Source: Novosphingobium sp.
GTDB taxonomy: Bacteria; Pseudomonadota; Alphaproteobacteria; Sphingomonadales; Sphingomonadaceae
Length of the DNA stretch: 14,722 nt
Assembly: GCA_021299075.1 (NCBI GenBank)
Contig: JAJTFU010000084.1
Coordinates: 1-14,722 of the forward strand
Direction of reading: 5' to 3'
Part shown: positions 1 to 8,870 of the stretch, one piece after another
Position numbering within the stretch: the first letter of the stretch is position 1
Layout of the letters: every line of letters begins with the position of its first letter
Notes under the pieces: model-generated
Seen by the model: the letters and a program-made list of their open reading frames with translations, nothing else
Database searches by the model: none
Told to the model about the DNA's origin: nothing
Program-made: the position numbers and the translations under genes

Positions 1-794
1 GCGATCTGCGCATTGTCGATGCCAGCTGGCATATGCCCGCATCCGGCCGCAATGGGCTGGAAGAGTACCTCGCTGGCCATATCCCCGGCGCAGTCTTCAT
101 GGATCTGGCGGACCTGGTCGACACGAACGCGCCGGTCGACAACACGCTCCCCCCGCCGGAAAAATTTGCCAGCCGGATGCAATCGCTCGGCCTCGGCGAT
201 GGCAGCCGCATCGTGATCTACGATGACAGCCCGGTAAAGACGGCCGCGCGCGCCTGGTTCATGCTCAAGCTGTTCGGCGCCCACGATGTCGCGATCCTCG
301 ATGGCGGGATCGCCAAGTGGAAGGCCGAAGGCCGCCCGCTGGCCGAAGGCCGCGAAACCCTGCGCCACCGCCACTTCACCGCTTGGCAGGATCACGGCAA
401 GGTCCGCTCCAAGGGCGATATGCTGGCCAATGTCAGCAGCGGCGCCGAACAGGTGCTCGACGCGCGCGGCGCCGCCCGCTTCACCGGCGAGGAAGCCGAT
501 CCGCGCCCGCATATCGCCTCGGGCCATATCCCCGGCTCGCGCAACCTGCCCTATTCCGCCCTGTTCGAAGCGGACGGCACGTTCAAAGACAAGGCCGGGC
601 TGAAGGCAGCCTTCGCCGGGGCCGGTATCGATCTCGCAAAGCCGGTCGTCACCACCTGCGGCAGCGGCGTGACCGCCTGCGTACTGCTCTTCGCCATGCA
701 CCTGCTGGGCAAGGAAGACGCAAAGCTCTATGATGGCAGCTGGAGCGAGTGGGGGGCCGATCCGGACACGCCGAAGGCGACCGGCGCGGCCTGA
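1..794 (+). CDS. sseA: 3-mercaptopyruvate sulfurtransferase, two rhodanese domains (5' partial)
   Basis: The reading frame is open from the first base (first whole codon at 3), and recognisable rhodanese sequence (IVDASWHMP) lies before the first ATG at 33, so the true start is outside the window. About 263 residues are visible. The first rhodanese domain lacks a catalytic cysteine (YDDSPVKTAARAW at the equivalent loop), as usual for the N-terminal domain. The second carries the active loop TTCGSGVTAC, with the catalytic Cys codon at 657-659. A CGSGV(T) loop is the mark of 3-mercaptopyruvate sulfurtransferases, whereas thiosulfate sulfurtransferases usually have CRKGV(T). The expected role is transfer of sulfur from 3-mercaptopyruvate to cyanide or thiols, probably in the cytoplasm. 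It lies 24 bp upstream of metC and probably shares its transcript. The family call is secure; the exact donor is inferred from the loop. Confidence 0.93.
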   Translation, partial: DLRIVDASWHMPASGRNGLEEYLAGHIPGAVFMDLADLVDTNAPVDNTLPPPEKFASRMQSLGLGDGSRIVIYDDSPVKTAARAWFMLKLFGAHDVAILDGGIAKWKAEGRPLAEGRETLRHRHFTAWQDHGKVRSKGDMLANVSSGAEQVLDARGAARFTGEEADPRPHIASGHIPGSRNLPYSALFEADGTFKDKAGLKAAFAGAGIDLAKPVVTTCGSGVTACVLLFAMHLLGKEDAKLYDGSWSEWGADPDTPKATGAA

Positions 795-818
795 GTAACG
801 ACGACGAACGGACCGGAA

Positions 819-2045
819 TTGGCCAAGCATTCTTCTGACAAGACCGGTCCCGCCACCCGCCTCGTCGGCGCGGGCCGCAGCGCGGAATGGACCGGCACGC
901 CCAGCCAGCCAGGCTCGGTGGTCAGCCCGCCGGTCTGGCGCGCCTCGACCCATCTCTATCCGAATGCCGCAGCGGTCCACGCCGGCAAGCCCAATGAAGA
1001 CGGCCATTTCTATTACGGCCGGCGCGGTTCGCCGACGCAGTGGGCGCTGGCCGATGCCCTGACCGAGCTCGAACCCGGCGCGGCCGGGACCGTGCTCTAT
1101 CCCTCGGGCGTGGCGGCAGTGGCTGGCGCGCTGCTGGCCGTGCTGCGGCCGGGCGATGTCCTGCTGATGACCGACAATGCCTATGAGCCGACCCGCTCGA
1201 TGGCGCGCGGGCTGCTGAAAGACATGGGGATCGAGACCCGCTGGTTCGATCCGCTCGATCCGAAAGCCTTTGCCGCCGCCGCGTGTGAGCGCTGCAAGGC
1301 CGTCCTGCTCGAAAGCCCCGGCAGCCTTACGCTCGAAGTGCAGGATGTGCCGGCGCTGTCCGCCCTTGCCCGGGAGCGCGGGATCGTGGTGGTGCTCGAC
1401 AATACCTGGGCCGGACCGCTGGCCTTCCCGGCGCTGGAACGCGGCGCCGATATCGTGGTGATGAGCCTGACCAAGCACGTCGGCGGCCATTCCGACCTGA
1501 TGATGGGCAGCGCTGCTGCGGGTGAGAAGTTCTACGCCAAGCTGCGCCGCACTGCTCAGGGCCTGGGCCAGGTGGTCTCGCCAGACGATGCCTCGCTCGC
1601 CTTGCGCGGCCTGCGCACCATGGCGCTGCGGCTTGAGCGCGAGACAGCGAGCGCGCTGGCGCTGGCCCAGTGGCTTGCGGCCAGGCCAGAGGTGGCCCGC
1701 GTGCTCAACCCGATGCTACCCGGGTCGCCGGGACACGAGCTCTGGACCCGCGATTTCAGCGGTGGCTGCGGCCTGTTCAGCCTGGTCTTCAAGGGCAAGG
1801 ACAGCGCGGCGCGCGCTGCCTTTATCGATGGCCTGACGCTGTTCGGGATCGGCTATTCCTGGGGCGGGTTCGAAAGCCTGGTCACCCCGGTCGATCCAGC
1901 GGGCCTGCGCACCGCAACGCCGTGGCCGCTGCCCGGCATGGACCCGGCTGATCGCTTCGGTGTGCGGCTGTCGATCGGTCTTGAAGAACCGGCCGACCTG
2001 ATCGCCGACCTCGAACGCGGCCTGGCCGCCTGGGCTGCGGCATGA
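819..2045 (+). CDS. metC: Cystathionine beta-lyase, PLP-dependent Cys/Met metabolism family
   Basis: The 408-residue product has normal length for the Cys/Met-metabolism PLP enzymes (fold type I). Visible landmarks are YGRRGSPT near residue 66, the PLP-phosphate loop YPSGVAA near 94, VLDNTWAGPL in the cofactor-binding core, and SLTKHVGGHSD, whose lysine (residue 219, codon 1473-1475) is the expected Schiff-base lysine. The reaction for this subgroup is cleavage of cystathionine to homocysteine, pyruvate and ammonia in methionine synthesis. The start chosen is a TTG at 819, which gives an N-terminus of family-like length; the ribosome-binding site there is weak (CGGA just upstream) and no in-frame ATG competes. 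Members of this family are hard to tell apart by eye, so a gamma-lyase or gamma-synthase is possible, but the GRRGSPT stretch favours the beta-lyase. The stop overlaps the next start (ATGA), which suggests translational coupling. Confidence 0.88.
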   Translation: MAKHSSDKTGPATRLVGAGRSAEWTGTPSQPGSVVSPPVWRASTHLYPNAAAVHAGKPNEDGHFYYGRRGSPTQWALADALTELEPGAAGTVLYPSGVAAVAGALLAVLRPGDVLLMTDNAYEPTRSMARGLLKDMGIETRWFDPLDPKAFAAAACERCKAVLLESPGSLTLEVQDVPALSALARERGIVVVLDNTWAGPLAFPALERGADIVVMSLTKHVGGHSDLMMGSAAAGEKFYAKLRRTAQGLGQVVSPDDASLALRGLRTMALRLERETASALALAQWLAARPEVARVLNPMLPGSPGHELWTRDFSGGCGLFSLVFKGKDSAARAAFIDGLTLFGIGYSWGGFESLVTPVDPAGLRTATPWPLPGMDPADRFGVRLSIGLEEPADLIADLERGLAAWAAA

Positions 2046-2869
2046 GCTGGCCCGAATTCCTCGGCTGGCTCGACGCGATCGGGTTCGATCTTGGCGGCTA
2101 TCACATCTCGCTGCTCGGCGGGTTCAAGGTGCTGACCGTCGCCATCGGGGTGATGGTCATCGGCTGGACGCTGACCCGGCTGGTGCGGCGCCTGTTCCGC
2201 AACCTGACCCGGCTCGACCTCGCCCAGCAGGTGCTGGGCGAGAAGCTGGTCAACATCGTGGTCTGGACCGCGCTGGTGCTGATCGGGGTAGATATCCTGG
2301 GCATCAACCTCACCGCCCTGACCGTCTTTTCCGGCGCCTTCGGCCTCGCCATCGGCTTTGGCCTGCAGAAGACGCTTGGTAACCTGATTTCCGGCATCAT
2401 CCTGCTGATGGACCGCTCGATCGAGCCGGGCGACGTGATCGCGGTCGGCAGCGGGGCGGACAAGACCGTGGGCAAGGTCAACCGCATCGGCATTCGCGCC
2501 GTTGCCGTAACCACGCGCGATCACATCAAGTACCTGATCCCGAACGAGTTGCTGATGACCTCGGCGGTCGAGAACTGGACCGCCAGCACCAAGGACGAGC
2601 GGATGAAGGTGCCGGTCCGCGTCGCCTATGACACCGACCTCGACCTCGCCGAGCGACTGATGCTCCAGGCGATCGAGGGTGTGGAGCGCGTCCAGCCCGA
2701 GCCAAAGCCGGCGGTCTGGCTGGTGAACTTTGCCGAAAAGGGCATCGAGTTCGAGATCCAGGTCTCAATCAGCCAGCCCGAAATTGGCACCGGCGCGATC
2801 CGTTCGGCCATCCTGCGCAATGTCTGGCGGTTGTTCCAGGAACACGGCGTCGTCATCCCCGAGGGCTGA
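2042..2869 (+). CDS. MscS-family mechanosensitive ion channel
   Basis: The 275-residue protein has three predicted membrane segments: about 24-44, 68-87 and a glycine/alanine-rich pore helix about 93-123. The pore helix runs into the family hallmark GLQKTLGNLISGIILL and then DRSIEPGDVI, the start of the cytoplasmic beta domain. The MscS alpha/beta C-terminal domain continues to the end (LIPNELLMTSAVENW near 165-180). Channels of this family sit in the inner membrane and open under membrane tension to release small solutes during hypo-osmotic shock. At this size it is a small MscS-type subunit without extra N-terminal helices. Its ATG overlaps the metC stop by four bases, so it is probably translated from the same message. 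A specific link to sulfur metabolism is not shown by the sequence; only its position suggests one. Confidence 0.92.
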   Translation: MSWPEFLGWLDAIGFDLGGYHISLLGGFKVLTVAIGVMVIGWTLTRLVRRLFRNLTRLDLAQQVLGEKLVNIVVWTALVLIGVDILGINLTALTVFSGAFGLAIGFGLQKTLGNLISGIILLMDRSIEPGDVIAVGSGADKTVGKVNRIGIRAVAVTTRDHIKYLIPNELLMTSAVENWTASTKDERMKVPVRVAYDTDLDLAERLMLQAIEGVERVQPEPKPAVWLVNFAEKGIEFEIQVSISQPEIGTGAIRSAILRNVWRLFQEHGVVIPEG

Positions 2870-2955
2870 AGGCCAACCGGGCACAATAGCTATCCTAATC
2901 CCCCGCAAAGGCATTCTGGCTGGCAGGTGCGCGCCCGAAAGCGCAGTTGGGCAGG

Positions 2956-3729
2956 ATGAGCATTCCTACTCCCACTGCTGGCAAGGTCTGGCTGGTCGGC
3001 GCCGGCCCCGGCGATCCTGACCTGCTGACGCTGCGCGCCGCGCGGCTGATCATGCGGGCCAAGCTGATCGTTCACGATGGCCTGGTCGATCCCGCGATCC
3101 TCGCCCTCGCCCGGCCAGAGGCCCGGCTGGTCTCGGTCGCCAAGCGCCGCTCGCGCCACACCATGCCGCAGGACGCCATCAATGCCCTGCTGGTGCGCGA
3201 GGCACTGGCTGGTACCGAAGTCGTTCGCCTCAAGGGCGGTGATCCGTTCATCTTCGGCCGCGGCGGCGAAGAGGCTGAGGCCTGCCATGCCGCTGGTGTC
3301 GCAGTTGAAGTCGTGCCCGGGATCAGCGCGGCGATTGGCGGTGCTGCTGCCGCGCAGATGCCGCTGACCCACCGCCGCTCGGCCTCGATCGTCAGCTTCG
3401 TCGCCGGCCAGTGCAAGGGTCTGTCTGAACAGGACTGGTCGGGCCTCGCTGGGCGTGGCCGCACGCTGGTGATCTACATGGGCCTCGCCACGGCCGAGGC
3501 GATTGCCGACAAGCTGATCGCGGATGGCCTGGCGCCCGACATGCCGGTTGCCGTGATCGAGAACGCCACGCGCCCGCAAATGCGGGTGCTGCGCGCGTCG
3601 CTGGCTGGCCTGCCCGAGCTGGTCACGCGCGAAAAGGTCAAGAGCCCGGTGGTGATAGTGATCGGCGAAGTGACCGCTGAACCCCAAGTTGACGCGTTAC
3701 GCGCCCTGGCGCTGGAGGCTGCACAGTGA
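2956..3729 (+). CDS. cobA: Uroporphyrinogen-III C-methyltransferase (SUMT)
   Basis: The 257-residue protein is a single-domain tetrapyrrole methylase. It has the glycine-rich SAM-binding start VWLVGAGPGDPDLLT (about 11-25), the RLKGGDPFIFGRGGEE block (about 91-106) and VPGISAAIGG (about 116-125). It methylates uroporphyrinogen III at C-2 and C-7 using SAM to give precorrin-2, the branch point to siroheme. Located just upstream of the siroheme enzyme CysI, it most likely serves siroheme rather than cobalamin. It lacks the CysG dehydrogenase/chelatase domain, so another enzyme must finish siroheme. The start is uncertain: ATG 2956 has AGG directly against it, while a TTG at 2947 (three codons longer) has a GAAAG five bases upstream. 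The 80-odd bp gap before it is the likely operon promoter region, but I find no convincing -35/-10 pair. The stop overlaps the next gene as GTGA. Confidence 0.93.
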   Translation: MSIPTPTAGKVWLVGAGPGDPDLLTLRAARLIMRAKLIVHDGLVDPAILALARPEARLVSVAKRRSRHTMPQDAINALLVREALAGTEVVRLKGGDPFIFGRGGEEAEACHAAGVAVEVVPGISAAIGGAAAAQMPLTHRRSASIVSFVAGQCKGLSEQDWSGLAGRGRTLVIYMGLATAEAIADKLIADGLAPDMPVAVIENATRPQMRVLRASLAGLPELVTREKVKSPVVIVIGEVTAEPQVDALRALALEAAQ

Positions 3730-4021
3730 AGATCCTGACCGGGAATGATTTGAAGACCGGCGCCGTTACCTGGTGGGACGGCGTGCAATGGTCGCTCCAT
3801 GTCGAGGACGCGGTCGATGTGGGCGATCACGCCGACACGATCCTGGTCCGCGAACTGGCCGCGCGCCGCGTCAACGCCGCCTATGCGATCGACGCGGTGA
3901 AGGATGAGTCTGGCGTTCGCCCAGGCCACATCAAGGAACGCATCCGCGCGCTCGGCCCGACCGTCCGCCCCGACCTGACTTTGAAGCCGGCCGATCCGAC
4001 CGCCGGCGATTGGGTGATCTG

Positions 4022-4022
<1 letters not shown>
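3726..4022 (+). CDS. DUF2849 domain-containing protein of the sulfite-reduction operon
   Basis: This 98-residue protein begins with a GTG that overlaps the cobA stop by four bases. A good ribosome-binding site, GGAGG at 3714-3718, stands seven bases before it and supports the GTG start. The N-terminal pattern (ILTGNDLKTGAVTWWDG, then W.LHVEDAV) resembles DUF2849 proteins, which I know as small neighbours of cysI in alphaproteobacteria. There is no signal peptide, membrane segment, cysteine or catalytic motif, so it should be a soluble cytoplasmic protein. Its biochemical role is not established. Its fixed place between the siroheme-pathway enzyme and the siroheme-requiring reductase suggests a helper in cofactor insertion or assembly, but that is inference. 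Its stop shares one base with the cysI ATG (TGATG). Confidence 0.87.
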
Positions 4023-5642
<1,620 letters not shown>

Positions 5643-5650
<8 letters not shown>

Positions 5651-6071
5651 GGTCCAGTTCCGCTTCCGCGATGACGAGCCGGTGGCCGATCCCGGCGTCA
5701 CGGTCGATGCCTTTGGCGAGCAGACCAACGCCGCCGCCGTCCGGCTTGAACCGGGTGACGATGCGCGCGATCTGATCCCGCATCTCGACCGGCTCCAGCT
5801 GATCGAGGTGAACTTCCCGGTGTTCGGCGATGGCCGCGGCTATTCGGCCGCGCGGATCCTGCGTGAAGCCGGCTACCAGGGCGAGCTGCGCGCCGTGGGT
5901 GACGTGCTGGTTGACCAGCTCACCTTCCTGCGCCGCTGCGGTTTCGATGTCTTCGCTCCCGAAGTTCCGCTCGATCCGGTCGATGCCGAGAACGCCTTCA
6001 GCCGCTATGCCGAGGTCTATCAGCCAACCACAGATGGCCGCGCCGCGATCTGGAGCAAGCGGCATGGCTGA
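5643..6071 (+). CDS. DUF934 domain-containing protein, sulfite-reduction partner
   Basis: The 142-residue protein carries the diagnostic block of DUF934: NFPVFGDGRGYSAARILRE (about 58-76), then GELRAVGDVLVDQL and FLRRCGFDVF. Proteins of this family are annotated as putative oxidoreductase or electron-transfer partners and occur beside cysI and cysH in many proteobacteria lacking cysJ; the biochemical role is not established to my knowledge. No cofactor-binding cysteine cluster is visible; only one cysteine is present, in RRCGF. It has no signal peptide or membrane segment. The start at 5643 is set by the AAGGAGG site six bases upstream and overlaps the cysI stop by eight bases. The gene ends in an eight-base overlap with cysH, and GGAG at 6052-6055 serves cysH. 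It may be the missing electron-transfer or assembly component for CysI, by inference from context only. Confidence 0.9.
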
Positions 6072-6849
6072 ACCGGCACGGCGCATCGACGTGCTCAGCA
6101 CCGGTCCGCGCTTTACTGCGGCCGATGTCGAGGCGCTCAATGCGCGCTTTGCCGATGTGCCGACCATCGCCATGCTCCGCGCCGTGCTGCGCGAGGGGCT
6201 GGCGGGTGACGTCGCCGCTGTTTCCAGCTTCGGCGCCGAAAGCGCCGTCCTGCTCCACCTGATTGCCACGATCGATCGCTCGGTCCCGGTGCTGTTCCTC
6301 GACACCGGCAAGCACTTCCCCGAAACGCTCGACTACCGCGACACCGTGATGAAGCGTCTGGGCATGACCAACCTGGTCAACCTGACGCCCAATGCCGAGG
6401 CCCTGACCGCGCGTGATGGGACCGGCCTGCGCTGGTCCTATGACCCCGATGGCTGCTGCGAGATCCGCAAGGTCCAGCCCTTGGCCGCCGCTCTCACCCA
6501 TTTCGATGCCAGCTTCACCGGCCGCAAGGGCTTCCAGAGCGCGACCCGCGCCGGGCTCCAGACCTTCGAGCTGGACCAGACCGATGCCCAGGGCCGGCTC
6601 AAGATCAATCCCCTCGCCACCTGGTCGAGCGGCCAGGTAAAGGCCTACTTTGACGCGACGGGCCTCCCGGCCCATCCGCTGGTGGCGCAAGGCTACCCCT
6701 CGATCGGCTGCTCTCCCTGCACCACCCGCGTCGCCCCCGGCGAAGACCCGCGCTCGGGCCGCTGGAAGGGCTGGGACAAGACCGAATGCGGCATTCACGT
6801 CGATGGCGCGGCCGAGGTCCTCCCGCCGGGTTACGATCCGGCGTTCTAA
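6064..6849 (+). CDS. cysH: Phosphoadenylyl-/adenylyl-sulfate reductase, [4Fe-4S] type
   Basis: The 261-residue protein is a CysH-family thioredoxin-dependent reductase that converts activated sulfate (APS or PAPS) to sulfite. The nucleotide-binding loop is SSFGAES (54-60), followed by LFLDTGKHFPET (78-89). It has the paired cysteines CCEIRK (Cys131, Cys132) and GCSPC (Cys216, Cys219), the four-cysteine set that binds a [4Fe-4S] cluster in APS-using members. The catalytic cysteine is in ECGIH (Cys242) near the C-terminus. Presence of the cluster cysteines makes APS the more likely substrate than PAPS, though some cluster-bearing enzymes use both. The family motif usually written GRRRDQ-S-TR appears here as GRKGFQSATR. 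Start ATG 6064 overlaps the DUF934 stop by eight bases, with GGAG eight bases upstream. Its TAA overlaps the TAG of the opposing gene. Confidence 0.94.
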   Translation: MAEPARRIDVLSTGPRFTAADVEALNARFADVPTIAMLRAVLREGLAGDVAAVSSFGAESAVLLHLIATIDRSVPVLFLDTGKHFPETLDYRDTVMKRLGMTNLVNLTPNAEALTARDGTGLRWSYDPDGCCEIRKVQPLAAALTHFDASFTGRKGFQSATRAGLQTFELDQTDAQGRLKINPLATWSSGQVKAYFDATGLPAHPLVAQGYPSIGCSPCTTRVAPGEDPRSGRWKGWDKTECGIHVDGAAEVLPPGYDPAF

Positions 6850-7757
6850 AGCCAGTTGTTTTCCCGGTACCACTGCGCCGTGGCTTTCAGCCCTTCGCGC
6901 GTCGGGATCAGCGGGCGCCACAGGCCTGAGGGCGGACGTGAGCCGTGGGTTACCACCCAGTCGGGATGGGCCATGTAGCCAACCCGGTCGAGCGTCAGCT
7001 TGGCCTTGGGACCGCGCAAGAACCGATCGGCCCGGGCCACGCGCTCCAGCGAGGCGCGGCTGAGGTGGATCACCCAGGGCCGCCGGCCCATCGCCCAGCC
7101 GATCGTGCGGGCCAGCTCATAGTGGCTCCAGCCCTGCTTGCGGCCATCATCAGGTTCATAGACCCGGTGCGAGACTTCCTCGTTGGCCGGCAGCAGTGCC
7201 AGCAGCAGGCGAGCGAGGTCATCGACATGGATCAGCGAGCTGCGCCCTTCGCGCGGCGGGACCGGCAAGAGGCCCCAACGGGCGAGCCGGAACATCTCGA
7301 AATATTCGGTATCGCGCGGGCCATAGATGCCGGGCGGGCGGACGATGGTCCAGTCGATCCCCCCGGCGCGGACCAGCTTCTCCGCACGGGACTTGCTGGC
7401 GCCGTAGACTGACAGATCCGGCTCGCGCGCCGAGAGCGAGGAGACATGGACCAGCCGCGGCACTCCGGCATGGCGCGCGGACTCGATCACATTGAGCGTG
7501 CCGGTGACATTGCCGCGCTCAAACCCGTCAGGGTCGGGCGCGTTGACCACCCCCGCGACATGGATCACCGCTTCGGTGCCCTTACAAAGGAGCTTCAACG
7601 CGGCATGGTCATCGAGATCGCCGCGCACCCACTCGACCCCGTCGCGCGGCGGCTGGTCGCGGCGGGTCAGCGCGCGGACGGCAATCCCGGCCTTGGCCGC
7701 GCGGTCAAGCAGAGCCTGGCCGACAAACCCGGTCGCCCCGGTCACCGCTATGGTCAC
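6846..7757 (-). CDS. NAD(P)-dependent epimerase/dehydratase family (extended SDR) protein
   Basis: The 303-residue protein is a short-chain dehydrogenase of the extended/atypical kind. It has the cofactor loop TGATGFVG (6-13, GxxGxxG) at the extreme N-terminus, GDLDD near 46-50, and HVAGVVN near 66-72. The catalytic pattern is VSSLS (105-109) with YGASK (Tyr118, Lys122). The substrate is unknown; similar proteins act on nucleotide sugars, are NADH-ubiquinone-oxidoreductase-like subunits, or are of unassigned function. The start is the GTG at 7757. The frame is open to 7856, but the extra upstream residues are only an out-of-frame reading of the proB tail. The GTG overlaps the ancestral proB stop as GTGA and follows GGTGGT, so translation was probably coupled to proB. 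That coupling would be broken by the proB frameshift, because ribosomes now stop at 7843. Confidence 0.88.
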   Translation of the reverse strand: MTIAVTGATGFVGQALLDRAAKAGIAVRALTRRDQPPRDGVEWVRGDLDDHAALKLLCKGTEAVIHVAGVVNAPDPDGFERGNVTGTLNVIESARHAGVPRLVHVSSLSAREPDLSVYGASKSRAEKLVRAGGIDWTIVRPPGIYGPRDTEYFEMFRLARWGLLPVPPREGRSSLIHVDDLARLLLALLPANEEVSHRVYEPDDGRKQGWSHYELARTIGWAMGRRPWVIHLSRASLERVARADRFLRGPKAKLTLDRVGYMAHPDWVVTHGSRPPSGLWRPLIPTREGLKATAQWYRENNWL

Positions 7758-7958
7758 AGCACCACCATCTGGTCGCGGTGGACCACGGCCGAGCGCGGGG
7801 CATAGCCGAGCAAGGCAGCGTGTTCGGCCGAGTTGTGGCCCATCAGCCGCGCGCATTCGAGCGCATCGTATTCGGCCAGGCCGTGGGCCAGAGTTTCACC
7901 CGCATCGCTGCGGATCGCCACGGCATCGCCGCGCTGGAACTCTCCCTCGACCCGGATG
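7754..7958 (-). pseudogene. proB: Orphaned C-terminal tail of proB (rest of PUA domain), out of frame
   Basis: Downstream of about 7958, the original proB reading frame continues one frame away from the kinase-encoding frame. Read there it gives RVEGEFQRGDAVAIRSDAG, then HGLAEYDALECARLMGHNS, LLGYAPRSAVVHRDQMVVL and a TGA at 7754-7756. This matches the end of glutamate 5-kinase PUA domains, for example the E. coli ending with HRDDM. No other lesion is visible in it. It has no start of its own and should not be translated. The stop overlaps the GTG of the following gene by four bases, which shows this was the native frame. Confidence 0.85.
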
Positions 7959-8832
7959 CATCGATCACCAGCGCGCCCTTCAGCCGCAGCCGCCCGCCGA
8001 GCCAGCCCTTGCGCCCGGCATCCTTGCGGCGCGGCAGGAACAGCGTACCGATTCCGTCCGCCGTGGCTCGGGCGATCGGCGCTTCGTGGAGACCGCTGGC
8101 GATTGCCAGGGCAATCCCGGCCCGTTCGGCGATTTCTGCCGCCTGAAGCTTCGACGTCATGCCGCCAGAGCCCATGCCGGATGAAGACCCGCCGGTGGCC
8201 ATTGCATGAACTTCGGCCGTCACGCCGCGCACTTCGGGCAGCAATTTCGCGCCGGGTTCGGCCGGATTGCGATCGAACAGGCCATCGACATCGGACAGCA
8301 GCAGCACGGCATTGACCTGGGCCGCCTGTGCCACCCGCGCCGCGAGCCGGTCGTTATCGCCAAAGCGGATTTCCTGGGTGGCGACGCTGTCGTTCTCGTT
8401 GATCACTGGAACCGCCCCGGCATCAAGCAATCGGGTCAGCGTGGCGGTGGCGTTGAGGTAGCGGCGGCGATCCTCAAGATCCTCCAGCGTCAGCAGCAGT
8501 TGCGCGGCGGTAACGCCGTGAGCACCCAGCAGTTCGGCCCAGAGGCCCGACAGCGCGATCTGACCGACTGCGGCCGCCGCTTGGGCATCGGCCAGGCTGC
8601 CGCGCCCGCCCTTGTCGAGACCCAGCTTCGCCGCCCCAAGCGCAATTGCCCCCGAAGAGACGACGATCACTTCCTGTCCGCGCGCCCGGGCGTCGGCAAG
8701 CTCTGCCACCAACCCTTCGAGCCAGACCCGGCGCACCCCGTCCTTGCCGACCAGCAGCGACGAGCCGACCTTGACCACCAGGCGGCGGCACAGCGCGGCA
8801 TCGGCCAGATCGGACAGACGGTTGATCTTCAT
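7843..8832 (-). CDS. proB: Glutamate 5-kinase, kinase domain intact, PUA domain truncated by a frameshifting deletion
   Basis: The open frame encodes 329 residues. The amino-acid kinase domain (about 15-266) is complete: VVKVGSSLL (19-27), VVSSGAIALG (57-66), INENDSV (144-150), FGDND (157-161), LSDVDGLF (179-186) and GMGSGGMTSKLQAA (219-232). It phosphorylates glutamate to gamma-glutamyl phosphate, the first step of proline synthesis. The C-terminal PUA domain begins normally (GWLGGRLRLKGALVIDA, to residue 292) and then breaks. About 55 nt appear to be missing near 7958, and the frame then runs through unrelated residues to a stop at 7843. Adding 55 nt would restore 377 residues, close to the usual size. 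In E. coli, ProB without the PUA domain is reported to keep kinase activity with altered proline feedback, so this product could still work; it could also be unstable. The start ATG 8832 lies 38 bp after obgE. Confidence 0.85.
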   Translation of the reverse strand: MKINRLSDLADAALCRRLVVKVGSSLLVGKDGVRRVWLEGLVAELADARARGQEVIVVSSGAIALGAAKLGLDKGGRGSLADAQAAAAVGQIALSGLWAELLGAHGVTAAQLLLTLEDLEDRRRYLNATATLTRLLDAGAVPVINENDSVATQEIRFGDNDRLAARVAQAAQVNAVLLLSDVDGLFDRNPAEPGAKLLPEVRGVTAEVHAMATGGSSSGMGSGGMTSKLQAAEIAERAGIALAIASGLHEAPIARATADGIGTLFLPRRKDAGRKGWLGGRLRLKGALVIDASGSRESSSAAMPWRSAAMRVKLWPTAWPNTMRSNARG

Positions 8833-8838
8833 GGCTTG

Positions 8839-8855
8839 CCGATTAGGCTAATCGG
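8839..8855. promoter_or_regulatory. 17-bp perfect inverted repeat upstream of proB
   Basis: CCGATTAG-G-CTAATCGG: two perfect 8-base arms around one base, in the 38-bp gap between the obgE stop and the proB ATG, beginning 7 bp before the ATG. The short centre and lack of a T-run argue against a transcription terminator. A repressor operator, or an RNA hairpin with a larger loop close to the start codon, are both possible. The regulator is unknown. Confidence 0.35.
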
Positions 8856-8870
8856 TGCGGGATGCAACGG

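Noticed and set aside
2891..2896. TATCCT as a -10 element for the cobA operon
   Set aside because: The matching -35 position reads GAAGGC, unlike TTGACA; a promoter may be in this gap but cannot be placed.
7758..7856. N-terminal extension of 33 residues for the epimerase-like protein
   Set aside because: The TGATGFVG fold should be at the extreme N-terminus, and this stretch is the native proB tail read in another frame. The GTG at 7757 is the better start.
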